Source of the DNA: Membranipora membranacea
Lineage: Eukaryota > Bryozoa > Gymnolaemata > Cheilostomatida > Membraniporidae
DNA: 64,000 bases
Reading direction: 5' to 3'
NCBI GenBank assembly: GCA_914767715.1
Contig: OU612069.1
Span: 23,867,387 to 23,931,386, forward strand
In this document: positions 1 to 11,739 of the stretch, piece by piece
Layout: the number at the start of each line of letters is the position of its first letter
Position numbering within the stretch: the stretch's first letter is position 1
Notes under the pieces: generated by a model
Told to the model about the DNA's origin: nothing
Databases searched by the model: none
The model's input: only the letters and a program-made list of their open reading frames with translations
Program-made: the position numbers and the translations under genes

Positions 1-22
1 AATCTCCTTTTTCCTATCATAC

Positions 23-237
23 CTGATTTCTGAGGAATTATTGGTGTCATGGCATCTTTGAACTCCTTCTCAATCAAATTGGTAGCCTCTCTCTCCCCAA
101 TATCAGGATAAAGAGGACTATAAGAGGATAAAAAAAGTAAGTCACAGAATGTGCCGTTTTATAAGAAGTTCAAAACTTAAAGAAAGTTTCCACTACGTAC
201 CTGACTGGTGGCCTATGTGTGATTTGTGTTGGTGTAG
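23..237 (-). pseudogene. Inverted copy of two exons of the 41-47 kb gene (D1)
   Basis: Reverse complement of the gene at 41.3-47.4 kb. 23-117 corresponds to its exon 45862-45923 and 201-237 to its 37-nt exon 45740-45776. Both keep AG acceptors and GT donors and an open frame (PLYPDIGEREA... ending PQKSG). The 23-117 exon is 33 nt longer than the gene's version: it has 11 extra in-frame codons (TNLIEKEFKDA-type) that the gene lacks. The more upstream gene exons are absent here, so this is a fragment unless it continues beyond the window start. It may be part of a paralog on the minus strand. Confidence 0.75.
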
Positions 238-389
238 CTGTTTTTTTTATGGATGTAGTTACACTGAGGTGTCTTTGGAGCAATAATAAACAGACGCACA
301 TTGACTCAGTTCCTCACTTTGGTCTGAAATAAGTTGATACTGAGCATGATAAACAAAATCCGTCAGGAGAAAGCTAGAGTAGTTTATAC

Positions 390-489
390 TTGTGATAAAT
401 CGTCACCATTGGATTGAGAAGATGAATTATATTCACTTTATACTGACAGATCTTCATATTTGTCAGATAGAGTCACGCTGTATACTTTC
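390..489 (-). pseudogene. Diverged exon-10-like copy, stop-interrupted
   Basis: On the minus strand an AG acceptor (CAG at 490-492) is followed by a frame reading KVYSVTLSDKYEDLSV and then TAA. The gene's exon at 45282-45402 reads RVYSRTLSEEYRELSVYTDY, so this is an older relative of that exon, now broken by a stop. The D2 counterpart near 58930-59045 has the same TAA, so the stop predates the D1/D2 duplication. Confidence 0.55.
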
Positions 490-3159
490 CTGTCATCATA
501 TATATCTATATTATAAGACAATATATTTATGTAATCTCTCTGCTTTGATATCGCATAAGATGTTTGACTTATTTGGTGGTTTCAAAGCACTTCAATGACC
601 GCAGTAATATTGAGCATGTTAACCAACAATTTTTCTCAATGGAAACGGAAGCCCTTAATAGCCACTCCCATATTAATTTTGTAATAATTTCTTTTGATCC
701 TCATAAAATTAAATAAAGACAATTTGAGCTGTCTTGGCCAATGCTTTTGAGTTCTGAGTTAACCCCTGGCAGGAACTGCTCTCTTACACAATGAATCAAT
801 TTCTAAATTGTGAGGTTGCTCCATTGGACACTAAGTGATTATGATTTACCCCTCCAAGACCTCAATGGGCAAACTTGTTGATTTCTTTGTTGGATGCAAA
901 GACGGAATATTTGGTGTGTTCGATGTTGTCGCTGACCAAAGCACCAAACTCCTTGATGTATATTATAGATGTTAAGGTAGTGGCACCTATAGTCTTATTG
1001 TATGCCCTCTGTATCACTTTCATCTTCCTTACATGTAAAGTTTTCTCTGAAGTCCTCATGAACCAGTATTTATACATCAAATAGGTTATCCTTTAGCAGT
1101 GTTCATTTGAATGCACTACAAAATCGGCACTTCAAGAGATTCTCTGACTCACCTTCTCACCACCGGTATAGACCTATGTGTGCCCAAAGCTGTATACAAT
1201 TTTTTTTCACTGAAACTCATAATAGCTGGTACTTATCAAAAATGTGTTTGCATTGTTGTTTGTGAGGTTTGTTTTGCTGGCTTGTGGTAGCTTTTCTCAC
1301 TTACTTTCTCTTCTTGTGTACACCAAGGGTCAGCTTGCTCTAAAAGGCTATATGTTTCACAATTTATGTTTAAATATCAATGTGGGAATGCTGCATATTA
1401 GCTTTAAAAATGTGATATGAAACAGATTTTTCATTAACAGCAATGCAGTCCTTCCAAAAACGTCTCAAATTTGTCAAGCATGTGTGCAAGACTAACTTTT
1501 TTCAAGGAGCGTATAGCTTAGTTGTTTAGATCCATTCAAACCACAAATTTATGTACAATTTCTCAACAACATTACAAAATAAAGTACTGTTATGCTGTAG
1601 TATGTTGGATAGGCCCTGGGGACCTTTTTCTGGGAGTCTGTCTTCAAACATGTCCCAAGACACCTATGAGACTTGTATAACAAAAGGCCTTGTGTTTGGT
1701 GAACAAAGGAGTACAATGGCAGGCAAATTTTGCTTGTCTGAATGCATGTTGGGATGTGCGTGATCAACAGTTTGGGGACCTGTCTTGTCACCTCAGTACT
1801 CCACTTTTGATACCCTCATTTGTGGGTATACACCACCCACCCGCTGCTACAATATGTAGGAACCACTGGCAATGGGTATTTCACAACCGTACTTTATTTC
1901 GTAATGAAGAAAAAATGTTAAATAATGAATGAATCAAGCTGAAGTATTAGGTGAAAATATTTATGTTTCTGCTTGTTCAAGCTGATAACAATTTTATATG
2001 GGTAAATTGCCTCCTCTGTTTCTTTTAACCATTCAGGTGGGCCAGTTTCCATCGACCATCTGGATGCCTTGAAGGAGGTATACGTTATTATCACGACATA
2101 TTTACTTGTATTACTCTCCTAAGTCAAGGGGGAACGTTTTCGAGCATGAGCTACATTTAGTCTAACATTAATGACATACATTCAATGTTAAGATGCAAGT
2201 CTGTTTGATCCGTCTCCTATCAGTTCTCCTGGTCTCGGAGTGGCTCCCTCTACGAGCTAATTCTGTATCCTGTTTTCTTTTGTGTTGTAGAGTAGATATC
2301 ATGATAAGAGAACCTTAAAGTATAGTCTCAATTAATTTGACGGCGTTTTTATCCTCAATATCAGGTCAGACAGGAATGCTGTTTTTATGGTTCTTCATTA
2401 TAGTCATCACTACAGCAATCTGGAGTACGGCTGATACATGGATTGTCTGTTTTTCCTACAAATGCTGCATGATTTAGCTGAGGGCCTATCTTGACATCTG
2501 AATGGTGAAGTTATTGCTATAGAAGCTGTTATATCAAGTTTGTTTCACTGCCAGTAAAACTTAACCCAAAATATAGTCATAGCATTGGATTCAACTGTTC
2601 TGTTCTTTGAGTTTCAAAATATTTCAACTTTTGAATCAGATACTGACACAACAAAACAGCAAATATATATACACTGAATACCCTTTTAAATTTAAATGAA
2701 CACTCTTTGGCATCACATGAATTGAGTTAAGCACAAATAACCTACAACTTTTGAGATGCAAGTATCTAATAAAATTATGCAGACAGTTAAGAAATAATCT
2801 TTGAGTAGAACTCTCATTGACTTTCTCTTATATCTTTCTGTTGAGATGTTGACGAGTCATTCGAGTCTTGGCACCTTTAACACTTTCATGTCTGGCCGCT
2901 TATCCTATTGTCTACCCCTGGTGACTGGCGATTTTGGTGTTTTCTGATCATAATTTTTGAGTTGATTATCTATCACAACTACACAATGCATTATACTATT
3001 AGAAAGCTCAAAATCTGCTGTTTATTTTGATACCAAATTAATTGGTATGAATGGTTCCAAAAACCAGCAACTGACTACTACCAGTGAGTGACTGAGTGAG
3101 TGGGCCTACCACAAATCAACACATGCACCAGCTAGGGATTTCTTATCACCTCTTGCTAC

Positions 3160-3345
3160 TCACTCGCCTTCATCATCATCTGAGTCATCCATATCAAGCT
3201 CACTGTCAGAGTCATGTATAATTTCATCAATATTGTTGGCTATATCATCCTCAAACTGACTTTGACTTGACTGCCAGCCATTCCCATCACCTATTTCAAT
3301 TTCTTTTTCAAAAATAGCCACTCTGACATAGCCTGCTGTGTTTGA
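3160..3345 (-). pseudogene. Acidic coding-like fragment (about 60 codons)
   Basis: The minus strand has an open frame ending in TGA at 3160-3162, with an acidic, serine-rich end (IIHDSDSELDMDDSDDDEGE). The same frame is open in D2 (61701-61885) with only conservative changes such as M to I. Acidic DSD-rich stretches of this kind are found near the N-terminus of piggyBac transposases and in many disordered nuclear proteins. No following transposase core is seen, so I do not assign a family. It could be an exon or a relic. Confidence 0.3.
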
Positions 3346-3463
3346 TCATTACTACCCTTCTGATAGAGTTATTGAGAAAATTCAAAGTGCATCATAGAGC
3401 CAAGGCTATGGCCAAAGTTCGTGCGGCGTGATTATATTCGATGTCAGGCATGAAAGTGCTAAG

Positions 3464-3862
3464 TTTATCCTATCAAATCAATAGCGTCTTTCTCCTCAAA
3501 ATCAGAATATAGTGGATTTGAAAAATGAAAAATAACAAAATGATAAAATAGAATAACATATAAACAATGGTATGTCAGAAAAATAGATATCTGATATCGG
3601 TAGACAAATTTATGATAACTAACTTCCAGGGGCAAGTTGAGCACAGATTACCTGTCTGTAATTTTAATATTCAAGTATCGAAAAACCTGACCCAATATGC
3701 CAAGTTCTTAAACAAGCCTCTCATATCAAACCTGATCTTTGAGTGGCAGATTGGTGTCCTCAACTTCTGATGTCTCCCTCTTTGCGTTGTAGAGGAGAAT
3801 TCAAAATATGCCTCTCTATGAACTCAATGTAATTTTCCTCATTATCAATGTAAAGTGGACAA
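3464..3862 (-). pseudogene. Two diverged exon-12-like copies
   Basis: Two minus-strand pieces resemble the gene exon at 45862-45923 (PLYPDIGEREA). One at about 3464-3520 reads PLYSDFEEKDAIDLI, and one at about 3785-3862 reads PLYIDNEENYIEFIERH. The residues in common (PLY, D, acidic run, I..I) fall at matching positions, including the IDLIEK-type block that the gene itself lacks. In both, the base pair where the AG acceptor should be is changed (AA and TG), so neither would be spliced as in the gene. The counterparts in D2 are near 62010-62061 and 62340-62405, the latter with an added stop. Confidence 0.45.
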
Positions 3863-4363
3863 GAATCAAGCAGTTTTATATCATATGTCATACCATGTAT
3901 TGCAAATAATGGGTCAGAGTTGTGACCAGATTTTATAAAGATGATATCAGCTGTGGGAAAGCAATATATATTTTATATTAATTTGATAAGCTAATGTTGG
4001 AATCAGAGAAAGTCAAAATACAAATGCAAATGGCTTTTAGTCAGTACAAGCTTATATTTAAAATGGAACATTGATGTTTGAGCATGTTCGTAATAATCAT
4101 GGTAAATTTTGACTGCCACTATGAAAGGATACAAAACTCTGAGAGCTATTATTCTACTCACGATGACTCTACTCTTGATATTATTTAACGTGCAAATCAA
4201 CTCATTTCCTCTCCTCGGTCGGAAAATAATAATTGTGTGTGAGCATGATAAAAAATCTGTCGATCAGGAGTTACGATATATTGACTTGTGATAGATAGAT
4301 GGAAGATAAACCAGAATCACTATATACGGACGTTACTTTATCACCACATAGGCTTGTCTATCT

Positions 4364-4505
4364 CTATACTTCTAAAAAAGCATCGCTATCAGCTGCAGGG
4401 TTACCATGATAAGCAGTTTCAGATAAATCGTCAGAAGATAAACCACTATCGCTGTATACTGACAGATCTTCATACTCCTCAGATAAAGTCACGCTGTAGA
4501 CTTTC
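4364..4505 (-). pseudogene. Diverged but open exon-10-like copy
   Basis: On the minus strand a CAG acceptor (4506-4508) opens a frame of 46 codons: KVYSVTLSEEYEDLSVYSDS, then SSDDLSETAYHGN and SDAFLEV before a TAG at 4364-4366. It aligns with gene exon 45282-45402 (RVYSRTLSEEYRELSVYTDY ... NETAYHSEPDTDAF) along its full length, with clear divergence. The D2 copy (62833-62982) is also open. It could be a functioning exon of a minus-strand paralog, or a terminal exon, but neighbouring exons are not intact. Confidence 0.5.
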
Positions 4506-5546
4506 CTGCATTCATAAATATCTATAAAATAATATATTAGATAATGACATCCATATTCTTCGATATCTCATTAGAAGTTTGACTTATTTTAAAGTGCTTG
4601 CAAAAGCACTTCAATGACCACAGTTGAGCATGTTAACCAATACTTATCCTCAATGAGAACCGAAAGCTCTATCATAGGCGCAGTTTCAACACAGAATCAT
4701 ATAAATAGCCCCACTCATATTTATTTAGTAATAAATTATGAAAAAAATATAAAAAATGATAAACAAATTATTGAGAGGCAACAACAGTCAAGTGTATTTT
4801 GTATTGATAGTTAAATTTAGTAAAATGATGATGCATTGGCTAACCCAAATTCTTCGAAAGATGATGTGTTTTCTATGTATTACACAGACAATAAAGTGGT
4901 TTCATATATGTTTATTTATATTGAATTGAAAGATTTTTTGAGGTTTAAGATTTTTGAATGAATCATCCGATACCCAAGGCCGCATAATTGCAATATATAG
5001 ATCATAACTCAATGAAAATCAGAAAATACAAATAGATACTGCAAAATTAAAACTCGCAATGTTCACAACACATTTGAAGGCATGTTGTTTATAGTACTTT
5101 TTGTGTTTCGCTGGAAATCCTGTTTTTGGTAACATCAGATGCACTGCAACCTTTAGTGTGAATCACTTGGGTGAAACTTTAGACTCCTTCCACTTGTGTT
5201 GATAGTTTTTCATTTGGGTTGCCAGACTGAAAAAAATAAAAACATTAATTGTCAAAAAAAGTACATGGAAAGTCGGTTGATCACATCCAAATATTTATCT
5301 CATTGCATATCACGCCGGGTAGCGATATAAGGCAGAATATTGGCCAATTAAGAAAGATGTTTCAATTAAATATTGCTAATAAATAAAGTTCAATGTTAAT
5401 GGGATTTGGCATAATTCCCTTAGTCTCATAAGCGCTGTTGATGTGAAGCACATTAAGTCATGGTACATGTTAAATTGCTGTGTGACTTCCATACCTTTAA
5501 TAGGTCAACCTAGAGTTAACGATATAATGGCAGCATTTCACCAGAC

Positions 5547-6060
5547 ATTTATATTGACCAAGTCTTATAGCCAAGAAGTGTTGCAATGAAAATTAATTAT
5601 AATAAAATAATAAAAGACCCAAAGGAAATCATTAAAATACAACAAATACATCACTATACAAATTATATGACTATACTAGATCAACAGTTGTTCAATAATT
5701 TATTAGCATAATTTTTATTCTCAAAGAATGTTTTACAATATTAGCCCTGAAAAGAACAATAAAAGAAAAAAAAAACATTAATAGTAGATTGACAGAAAAA
5801 CTTTTATCATGTTATCTGGAAAAATAACGTTGGAAGAATGAATTTTGAATAAACTTTCGGCCTTAGTGGCACTGTAAAAGAAACAAATCATTTGAAACAT
5901 ACTGATTATGATAAATATGAATGCCATAAATAAGATGACAAAAAATGAACTGATTGTAAAATATCAATGACATTTTGGTGTTGAGATAACCGTTACACAA
6001 ATGAAGAAATGTGATAAATTGTTTCACTTTTTTACAAAGTAAGTGACATGTTCTTCACTC
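5547..6060. other. AT-rich stretch with no recognised feature
   Basis: A and T-rich spacer between the D1 repeat and the non-LTR relic. I see no coding signal or repeat structure beyond short A runs. Confidence 0.5.
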
Positions 6061-6064
6061 ACTT

Positions 6065-7250
6065 TCAAGTCAACTCATCATTGATCTCAAAGTCCAACAA
6101 TCTTGTCTCTCCCCCACATAGCAACCCCGCCCCACCACAAGTCAAGGAAAAGGAGTCGCAAACACGGTCTTGAACATTATACAAATGGAAATGTGACTTC
6201 TTCATATTTAAAACCATTCGATTTGTAACACACCATCTATTTATCAATTGTAGGTCTAAGTTTGTATTGTGGTGTAACTTTTCAACATCTCTATCATGAC
6301 TAAGAAACATAGTATCATCAGCATATGCGTAACTAACAGCTGAAAGTGGTAGTTTATGCAGGTCCTTGAGAAATATCAGAAAAGTTTTGTGGCAACTATA
6401 GAGCCCTGTGGGACACCTATGTTAATGGAAAGTGAAGAGGACTCTTCACGGTTGCCATCGGACACTCAAAAAAGAACTAAGGATTTTTAAAGCTCCATCT
6501 TTTACTCCAACTTTTTCCAGTTTCAAAGTTAATGTTGCGATCTAAACAATTGCATGCCTTGCTGAAATCAATGAAATCCATAGCTACAGATTCATTATTC
6601 ATTTATGTTCCATGCAATCTGAAACAACTTCTGTACCACATTGTTGCATGAAAATGCTTTCCTAAATCCGCATCGATATGGGTGTAGAAAATCAAGCTCA
6701 GATCAGTCAGATGCTTTTCAAAAAGCTTAGATAGAATGGGTAATACACAAATGGGTCTTTTGATTGGATTGCTAATTTTTGTCTCCCCCCCCCTTAAATA
6801 TGGGGGTGACTCAAGCAAATTCCCAAGCTGAAGGAAATTTCCCTTCATGTAATATCCTATTGAACATGTCAGTAAGGACTGTGACAATGGAAGGTATTGT
6901 GGATTCAACATCCGTACTGATATATCGTCCAGTCCTGTCGATTTAAAATTGGGTATGTCCCCAAAATATTTAACAATATCATGAGAGGTGAATTTCGGGA
7001 AGGTTGCTATCTTTATTGATGATATATCCTCACACAATTCAGTCTGAGGTATGGAAGATCTGTACTGATACGTATGTTCATTCGCATTAGAAGTGAAGTG
7101 TGCATTGAGTTCACTAGCTGACAGATCGGAGGAATTCAACTGTTTAACGCCGGATTTATTATTGAGGGCGTTCCAAACTGATTTAGTGTCTCCAGGTTTG
7201 GAGTTTTGAACAATTTTTTCAATGCATTTACGTTTTTTCATTTGTATCAA
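6065..7250 (-). pseudogene. Reverse transcriptase of a non-LTR retrotransposon (CR1/L2/Jockey type), degenerate
   Basis: Reading 5' to 3' on the minus strand, the fragment 6603-7250 carries the region before and into the RT fingers: a FKSTGLDDIS motif and KRPICVLPILSKLFEKHLTD, matching the usual RPISLLP..SK.FEK block. Further on, in other frames, are the GVPQGS block (6391-6426) and the catalytic YADD motif (near 6318), followed by HDRDVEKLHHNTNLDLQLI. Stops and frame changes break the ORF, so it is inactive. It lies directly downstream of an endonuclease piece, which fixes the element's direction. Confidence 0.75.
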
Positions 7251-7499
7251 ATTAGTAACAAGATTCCGTTGTTTCTTATACGCTTCCCAATCTCTTCCAT
7301 CTGGAGCTTCTTTCTCAATTTGATATGGTTTTGGACATCACGATCTAACCAATCTGTAAGAGTGACAGATTTGACACATCAGGTTTCAATAGCTACCACT
7401 TCAGATATAATATGGTTAAATTTCCGGTTGAATTCAAAGACCATAGTGTCGGCATCCTCTGCTCGTTTTAGTTCATCCCAAATGAGTGTGGAAAATTTA

Positions 7500-8240
7500 T
7501 CAGTTATGTTTTCTAGGGTAAATTTTTAGCAGTCACGGTATTGGATTTTATGCACTTACTTTTCTCTTTTTACACCGATTTTCCTGACTGCATATGCCAA
7601 GTAGTGGTCACTCGTAGATCAATCTAAACATCCAGAACAGACATTGTTGTCTTTCCGATTGGTGTAAATAAATGGTCTATGAGAGTAGATGTCAAAGAGG
7701 TATATCTATTAACTGAGATAATGAAAGGGGGTTAAAGTTCTTGTTTTTCCAAACTATATACTGCTTAGAATCATTCAGATTAATGTAGAAGTCACCTAGG
7801 ATAATAACTTCATCACAATTTGTATAACATTCCTCGACATATTCACTAAACCACAAGACCCAACTCGCACTGGAGTCCGGTGGGCCATATTTTAAAGAAA
7901 CAAGATATGGCTTTGATACTTTTGGTTAAACTTTTATAAGAAGGCTGTCTTCTCCCAACTGATTTGGTGAAAACATTATTTTATGATTTGCAGATTTGTG
8001 CATGTAACACAGAAGTCCCCAACCTCCCCTTTGAACTCTATCACTCCTTAAAAAAACTATAATGGGGTATCTCATATTACGTTTCACCATATCTATCTCC
8101 AAGGAATGTTTCTGATAAACATAACATTTTAAAATTGTTTTTAGCCAAAAGAATTCTAACCTGGTCAATTTTAGATGTCAATCCTCTAATGTTAAGAATG
8201 GCTATACAAAAACTGCTCTTGAGATCCATCATCTTACTGG
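7500..8240 (-). pseudogene. Apurinic-like endonuclease of the same non-LTR element
   Basis: Minus-strand pieces in several frames read FCIAILNIRGLTSKIDQVR, LLAKNNFKMLCLSETFLGD and VIILGDFYINLN. These are the N-terminal (NIRGL.SK), SE-T and GDF-N signatures of the EN domain in CR1/L2/Jockey-type elements. Many frameshifts and stops separate the blocks. It is followed by the RT region at 6065-7250, the expected order within ORF2. Confidence 0.65.
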
Positions 8241-8339
8241 TTCAGCATGGCAAAATAGGTGAACAGAGGGTAGACTGACCTCTGTTTCAATCGATTTCTT
8301 AAAAAGTTCTTGTGTGGAAAAAGCAATTTTAAGAGCTCT

Positions 8340-8720
8340 CAATTTTTAACCATTTTCAAAAAAATTTCTCAACCTTTGCTTGGACATCCATTTCAATGAT
8401 GTCTGAGAATATGTGAGTGTCACATTCTGTCAGAGGAACACCTTTGACTATCACAGTATTTACTTTATTTTCCTCTGGGTTGATTGATTCTCTACATGTT
8501 GATTCGCCAAACAAATCTGCTTTCCAGTTATCACTGATTGTTCTTGCAATGTTGCATGATCGTAGCTTGACCATAATTTTAGGATTTGCTGAGACGAAGT
8601 CTTATGTGTGTACTAGTTCAACTATCAATGGTCCTTAATTCTGGTTGATGACTTATCTGACTTTGTCTTGACTGAAGATCTGATAGAACTTACCTTCAGG
8701 CTTGATGGCTTCAGGCTGAT
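8340..8720 (-). pseudogene. Possible ORF1 fragment of the non-LTR element
   Basis: The minus-strand frame 8356-8574 includes NTVIVKGVPLTECDTHIF followed by a D-x-x-A-K-V pattern. This resembles the start of the RRM-like domain in ORF1 proteins of CR1/L2 elements (NVVIKGLPE.. type). Its position just upstream of the endonuclease piece supports this. Upstream sequence (PLIVELVHT...DFVSANPKIM) may be more of the same protein. The identification is tentative. Confidence 0.35.
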
Positions 8721-8819
8721 TCTTTAACATACATAGAGGAAGGTTATCTCAATAAATTACTCTGATGGTTTAATGGAAGCCCCCTCGTTACCAGATAAAA
8801 ATTAATTGACATTAGTTTG

Positions 8820-9067
8820 TGGTATTATTTTCCCCACCTTCCCAGTCTACTTTAAAAAAATTAAAATCGCAAGTGTTGTTTCCGTCCGTTAAGGGCGCAG
8901 CCGCCATATTCGGTGCCAAGTTGCTCTCAGTTTGCAGGCAGGTCAGAGCACACCTGGGGCGTCATATGGGCCCAGTAGTCAGTAGACCGCAGCGGGATTC
9001 GAACCCAGGACATCCAACGCTTGCACGTTAATGGGTGGGCACTCTAACCAACTGAGCTACCTGCTAC
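8820..9067 (-). mobile_element. tRNA-derived SINE
   Basis: On the minus strand the head reads AGGTAGCTCAGTTGGTTAGA (an RNA polymerase III A box) and, about 45 nt later, GGGTTCGAATCCCGC (a canonical B box). The tRNA-like head is followed by a non-tRNA body of about 150 bp and an A/T-rich end near 8850. The acceptor stem does not pair as in a working tRNA, which with the body argues for a SINE rather than a tRNA gene. A second, more decayed member lies at 11740-11945 and shares the CACTGACTACTRGG/TACTGACTACTGGG motif after the B box. Confidence 0.75.
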
Positions 9068-9855
9068 TCCTTGTCACCATGCTGCTCCTAGTGTGAGGTA
9101 AACCATGAAAAAACTTGGCTGATTCCTCAGAATGAGTTGGTTATCTACTTTTTGCTGGAAATATTGCTCAAATCATGTATGGAGGTAAAGGAAACATCAA
9201 ATGCTACCACCTCAGGTACGGAATATGGCTTGATTTCAAGCTATCAATGCATCATTATAAATAATATTTGAGTATAGTATCAGAGGCAATTATATTATTT
9301 TACTCAATCTTACCAGTCAAAAATGTATCAAGCAATCGAGAGAAGTATTGTTGAAATCAGTAGTCATATGAACCAAACATAAGTTTTTAATAGGATGTGA
9401 AACATTGGAATCGCGAAAAAAAAGGCAATGTCCAGTGCTCGAAAACTCACCGAATACATAGCTTTGGCTTAGACCATGAAGTATTCTATAGTGGATAAAT
9501 AAAAGGCAAGTTCTGAAATCGAAAAGATGTAATTCTATACATATATGCCCCTTTGATTTCAGGTGTATTGGAATATCTATTCATTATTCACACTCTATTC
9601 CTGATGGAGACATAAGGATGTATTTGTATACCATTATCTGCATAGTTTTCCCATCAAAATTATTCAAAACATAACAAGATTTAGTTCGTGCTCAATAATG
9701 CCAGGTGAATCCAAATAACGAAATACTTTTAACTTTTCATTCGATGAAAATGTTTTACAAAATCAGCCTTCCAAGAAAACAAAAAGGGGAAAAAAACCAA
9801 AAACTTTCAATGAAGATGACGAAAAAGATGATCAGAAAAATTGAGTTTGAATGAT
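9068..9855. other. Stretch with no recognised feature
   Basis: AT-rich sequence; no coding or repeat pattern that I can support. Confidence 0.4.
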
Positions 9856-10320
9856 TTATAATTGATTATTGAACGTAAAATACGGAATATTGTTAAAAGT
9901 AGACGCTATGATATTGTCTAAAAAGTTATTTGAAGTTGGGTGTAGCTTGAACATGTCTCTCAGATTGAAATTGCGCGAAAAGTTTAAATTTTCTAAGAAA
10001 AGTTTTCGACATTTGTTGTTCATCAATTGATGTCCAGTAATGCTTGTAAAATATATGTTGAGCACTGGCAAAGGTAAAAGGTGTAACAACCTTGATAATT
10101 CATTAGTTGGTACCAGGTGATTAGGGATCTTTTGTATATTACATATCCACCTGAAGGCTCTCTTCTGGAGTAAAAATAAGTCCTTTAGTATATAGTTTGG
10201 TGATAGATTGTAGTAAATATGGATACCACTTATAAGTTTCAAAGTGAGATATATTGTGTTCAGTGTATCAGGATCGTTACAGAAATCATAGCTAACTGTT
10301 TGCTGTATAAATCTCTGTAT
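9856..10320 (-). pseudogene. C-terminal part of a non-LTR reverse transcriptase ORF
   Basis: The minus-strand frame contains LLQKRAFRWICNIQKIPN preceded by TLKLISGIHIYYNLSPNY. This is the LQKRAIR.I pattern found after the RT thumb in CR1/L2/Jockey-type ORF2 proteins. The frame runs to a stop at 9856. The catalytic core is missing, so this is a 5'-truncated insertion, as is usual for these elements. Confidence 0.6.
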
Positions 10321-11489
10321 TAATCTCTGCTGTCAATTAGTCACCAGTTTGAACATGAATTATAAAAACCAGTAAGCTTTGCTCAGCGTGGTCATCTTCT
10401 GAATTTCAACAAAACCAAACACCAAACACCAACACCAAACACAATGCCTGAAGGGAGTTTGCACACCAATACAGATATGAAATGATGTGACTCTCAGGGT
10501 ACCGTCAACTTATTAATGTCCCTCGGTAACAGGCGTCTTATCTTTTCTTGTTCTCATTGTATACTATTCTGTTTTATGCAACCAACAATGCAAAAAGGGA
10601 CTACATTACTAGGCAAATATAATAGATTAATATTTTAATTATCTAAATGAAGTGGCTCAATGCTTAGCAGTGCAACTCAGAAATACAATATCTCAACACA
10701 AAATGCTGCCACTGCAAACTGTGTTATATTTTAATTCTGTATAGCTGAGGCTCCCTGCACATAAAGCTGTCTTCAATTTCTTCAGAGAAAATAGAGCAAT
10801 CTTCAATTTTAAAATTCTCATCTCCAGACTTAATTCTTCAAAACAACTGGACCGTGGTGTTATCTACTCATTTCTGCTTAGAATGACCCATGTGCTTGAG
10901 TTTTGGTTTTGTTTTGATAGACTGATGAGCTAAAGTTTGTTATTGTTTGGAGTTGTTTGTCCAAAACACGTCATCTGAGTAACTAACTCCAAATTGTTGG
11001 ACTGAATTCAAGTCGAAAATCTTTTATTGAATTTTCATTTGAACTGACTAAATCTTTTCTTCAACTTTAAAACACTCAATCTTCAATCTTCAGTAAAATA
11101 GGCGGGGAGCCCTCTCATTCTTCAATTCTTTTTTTGAAGTAAGACTACACACAAGTATTGGTAGGTGTATACCAGAAATTTCCCTTAGTCTACGAAAGGA
11201 TGCTGTGCACTTTGCAAGCAAATTATATGCTTACCTGAATTTGTTAATCAATAGAAATTCCAAGAAAATAATTATGTCATAATTATACATAATTCATAAA
11301 ACAGCAGTACGGAAACTGCTATTACATCTCACAGCTACCGAGACCATTTGACCCAAATTAATATGATAGATGTATTAAGGTTCCATTTTCTTTAATTTTA
11401 TTGATACATCAAAATTATTAAAAACAATCAACATAGAAACTATTTTTTGCAGACGATTAAAATTTACATACGATAAATATGATTTTCAG
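10321..11489. other. Stretch with no recognised gene
   Basis: Low-GC sequence with a small imperfect ACCAAACACCAAC repeat near 10425-10440. No exon or element is supported. Confidence 0.4.
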
Positions 11490-11684
11490 ACATAAAGGAT
11501 GAGGAAGGTTTGATTCGGACGCAGTCATCTTATCACTCAGTTGATGAGTGTACCACAAACTGCACAAAAGTTTCACCTCTAAAGACAGATAATGAGACAA
11601 ACCCATGGACTGAGATTCGCTTCCCCTCAGATCACTTTGTCTGTGATGTATCACTACTCATACTCAACACTACCATTCCCATTG
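11490..11684 (+). CDS. Probable internal exon of an extracellular protein (phase 1-1)
   Basis: A pyrimidine-rich acceptor (GATTTTCAG) and a strong donor (G|GTGAGT) bound a 195-nt open exon, phase 1 on both sides, the pattern typical of shuffled extracellular modules. It contains three N-glycosylation sequons (NCT, NET, NTT) and three cysteines. The segment ETNPWTEIRFPSDHFVCDV resembles the W-x-x-V/I-x-F/L strand of galactose-binding-like (F5/8 type C or fucolectin) domains, but this is only a weak likeness. The WSC exon at 15094, same strand and also phase 1-1, could belong to the same gene. No start or end of that gene was found. Confidence 0.5.
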
Positions 11685-11739
11685 GTGAGTGATATTGCTT
11701 GTATCATTATGACGGCTAAAATATGGTTGAGATCAAAAG

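Larger units (their letters stand above)
1..5546. repeat. Segmental duplication copy D1
   Basis: This stretch matches about 57998-64000 in direct orientation at high identity over its whole length, with small indels. One large difference is seen: D2 has about 530 extra bases at 58272-58806 between two copies of a short motif (GTTACACTGAGGTGTCTTTGG) that occurs once here near 250-275. The left edge is cut by the window start. The right edge is near the shared TAATGGCAGCATTTCACCA at about 5546. The repeat also contains an internal ~400-bp direct repeat: 340-740 resembles 4240-4740, including shared TTCAATGACC-CAGT and GAGCATGTTAACCAA blocks. Apart from the exon-like pieces listed separately, no gene is evident in it. 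Confidence 0.9.

Noticed and set aside
862-1084. Minus-strand 72-codon frame (IIYIKEFGALV...) as an S1 or PNPase-like domain
   Set aside because: The resemblance is a few residues only; its D2 counterpart has changes at the start and no splice context was found.
1549-1932. Overlapping frames near 1.6-1.9 kb (also at 60.1-60.5 kb) as a gene
   Set aside because: Frames are open on both strands by chance-level lengths, with no splice signals; the conservation is explained by the D1/D2 duplication.
2033-2080. Plus-strand mini-exon (GGPVSIDHLDALKE) in D1
   Set aside because: Acceptor and donor look fair in D1, but the donor is lost in D2 and no partner exons were seen.
8985-9066. A functional tRNA gene on the minus strand
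   Set aside because: A and B boxes are good, but the acceptor stem does not pair and the sequence continues into a SINE body; a decayed sibling lies at 11740-11945.
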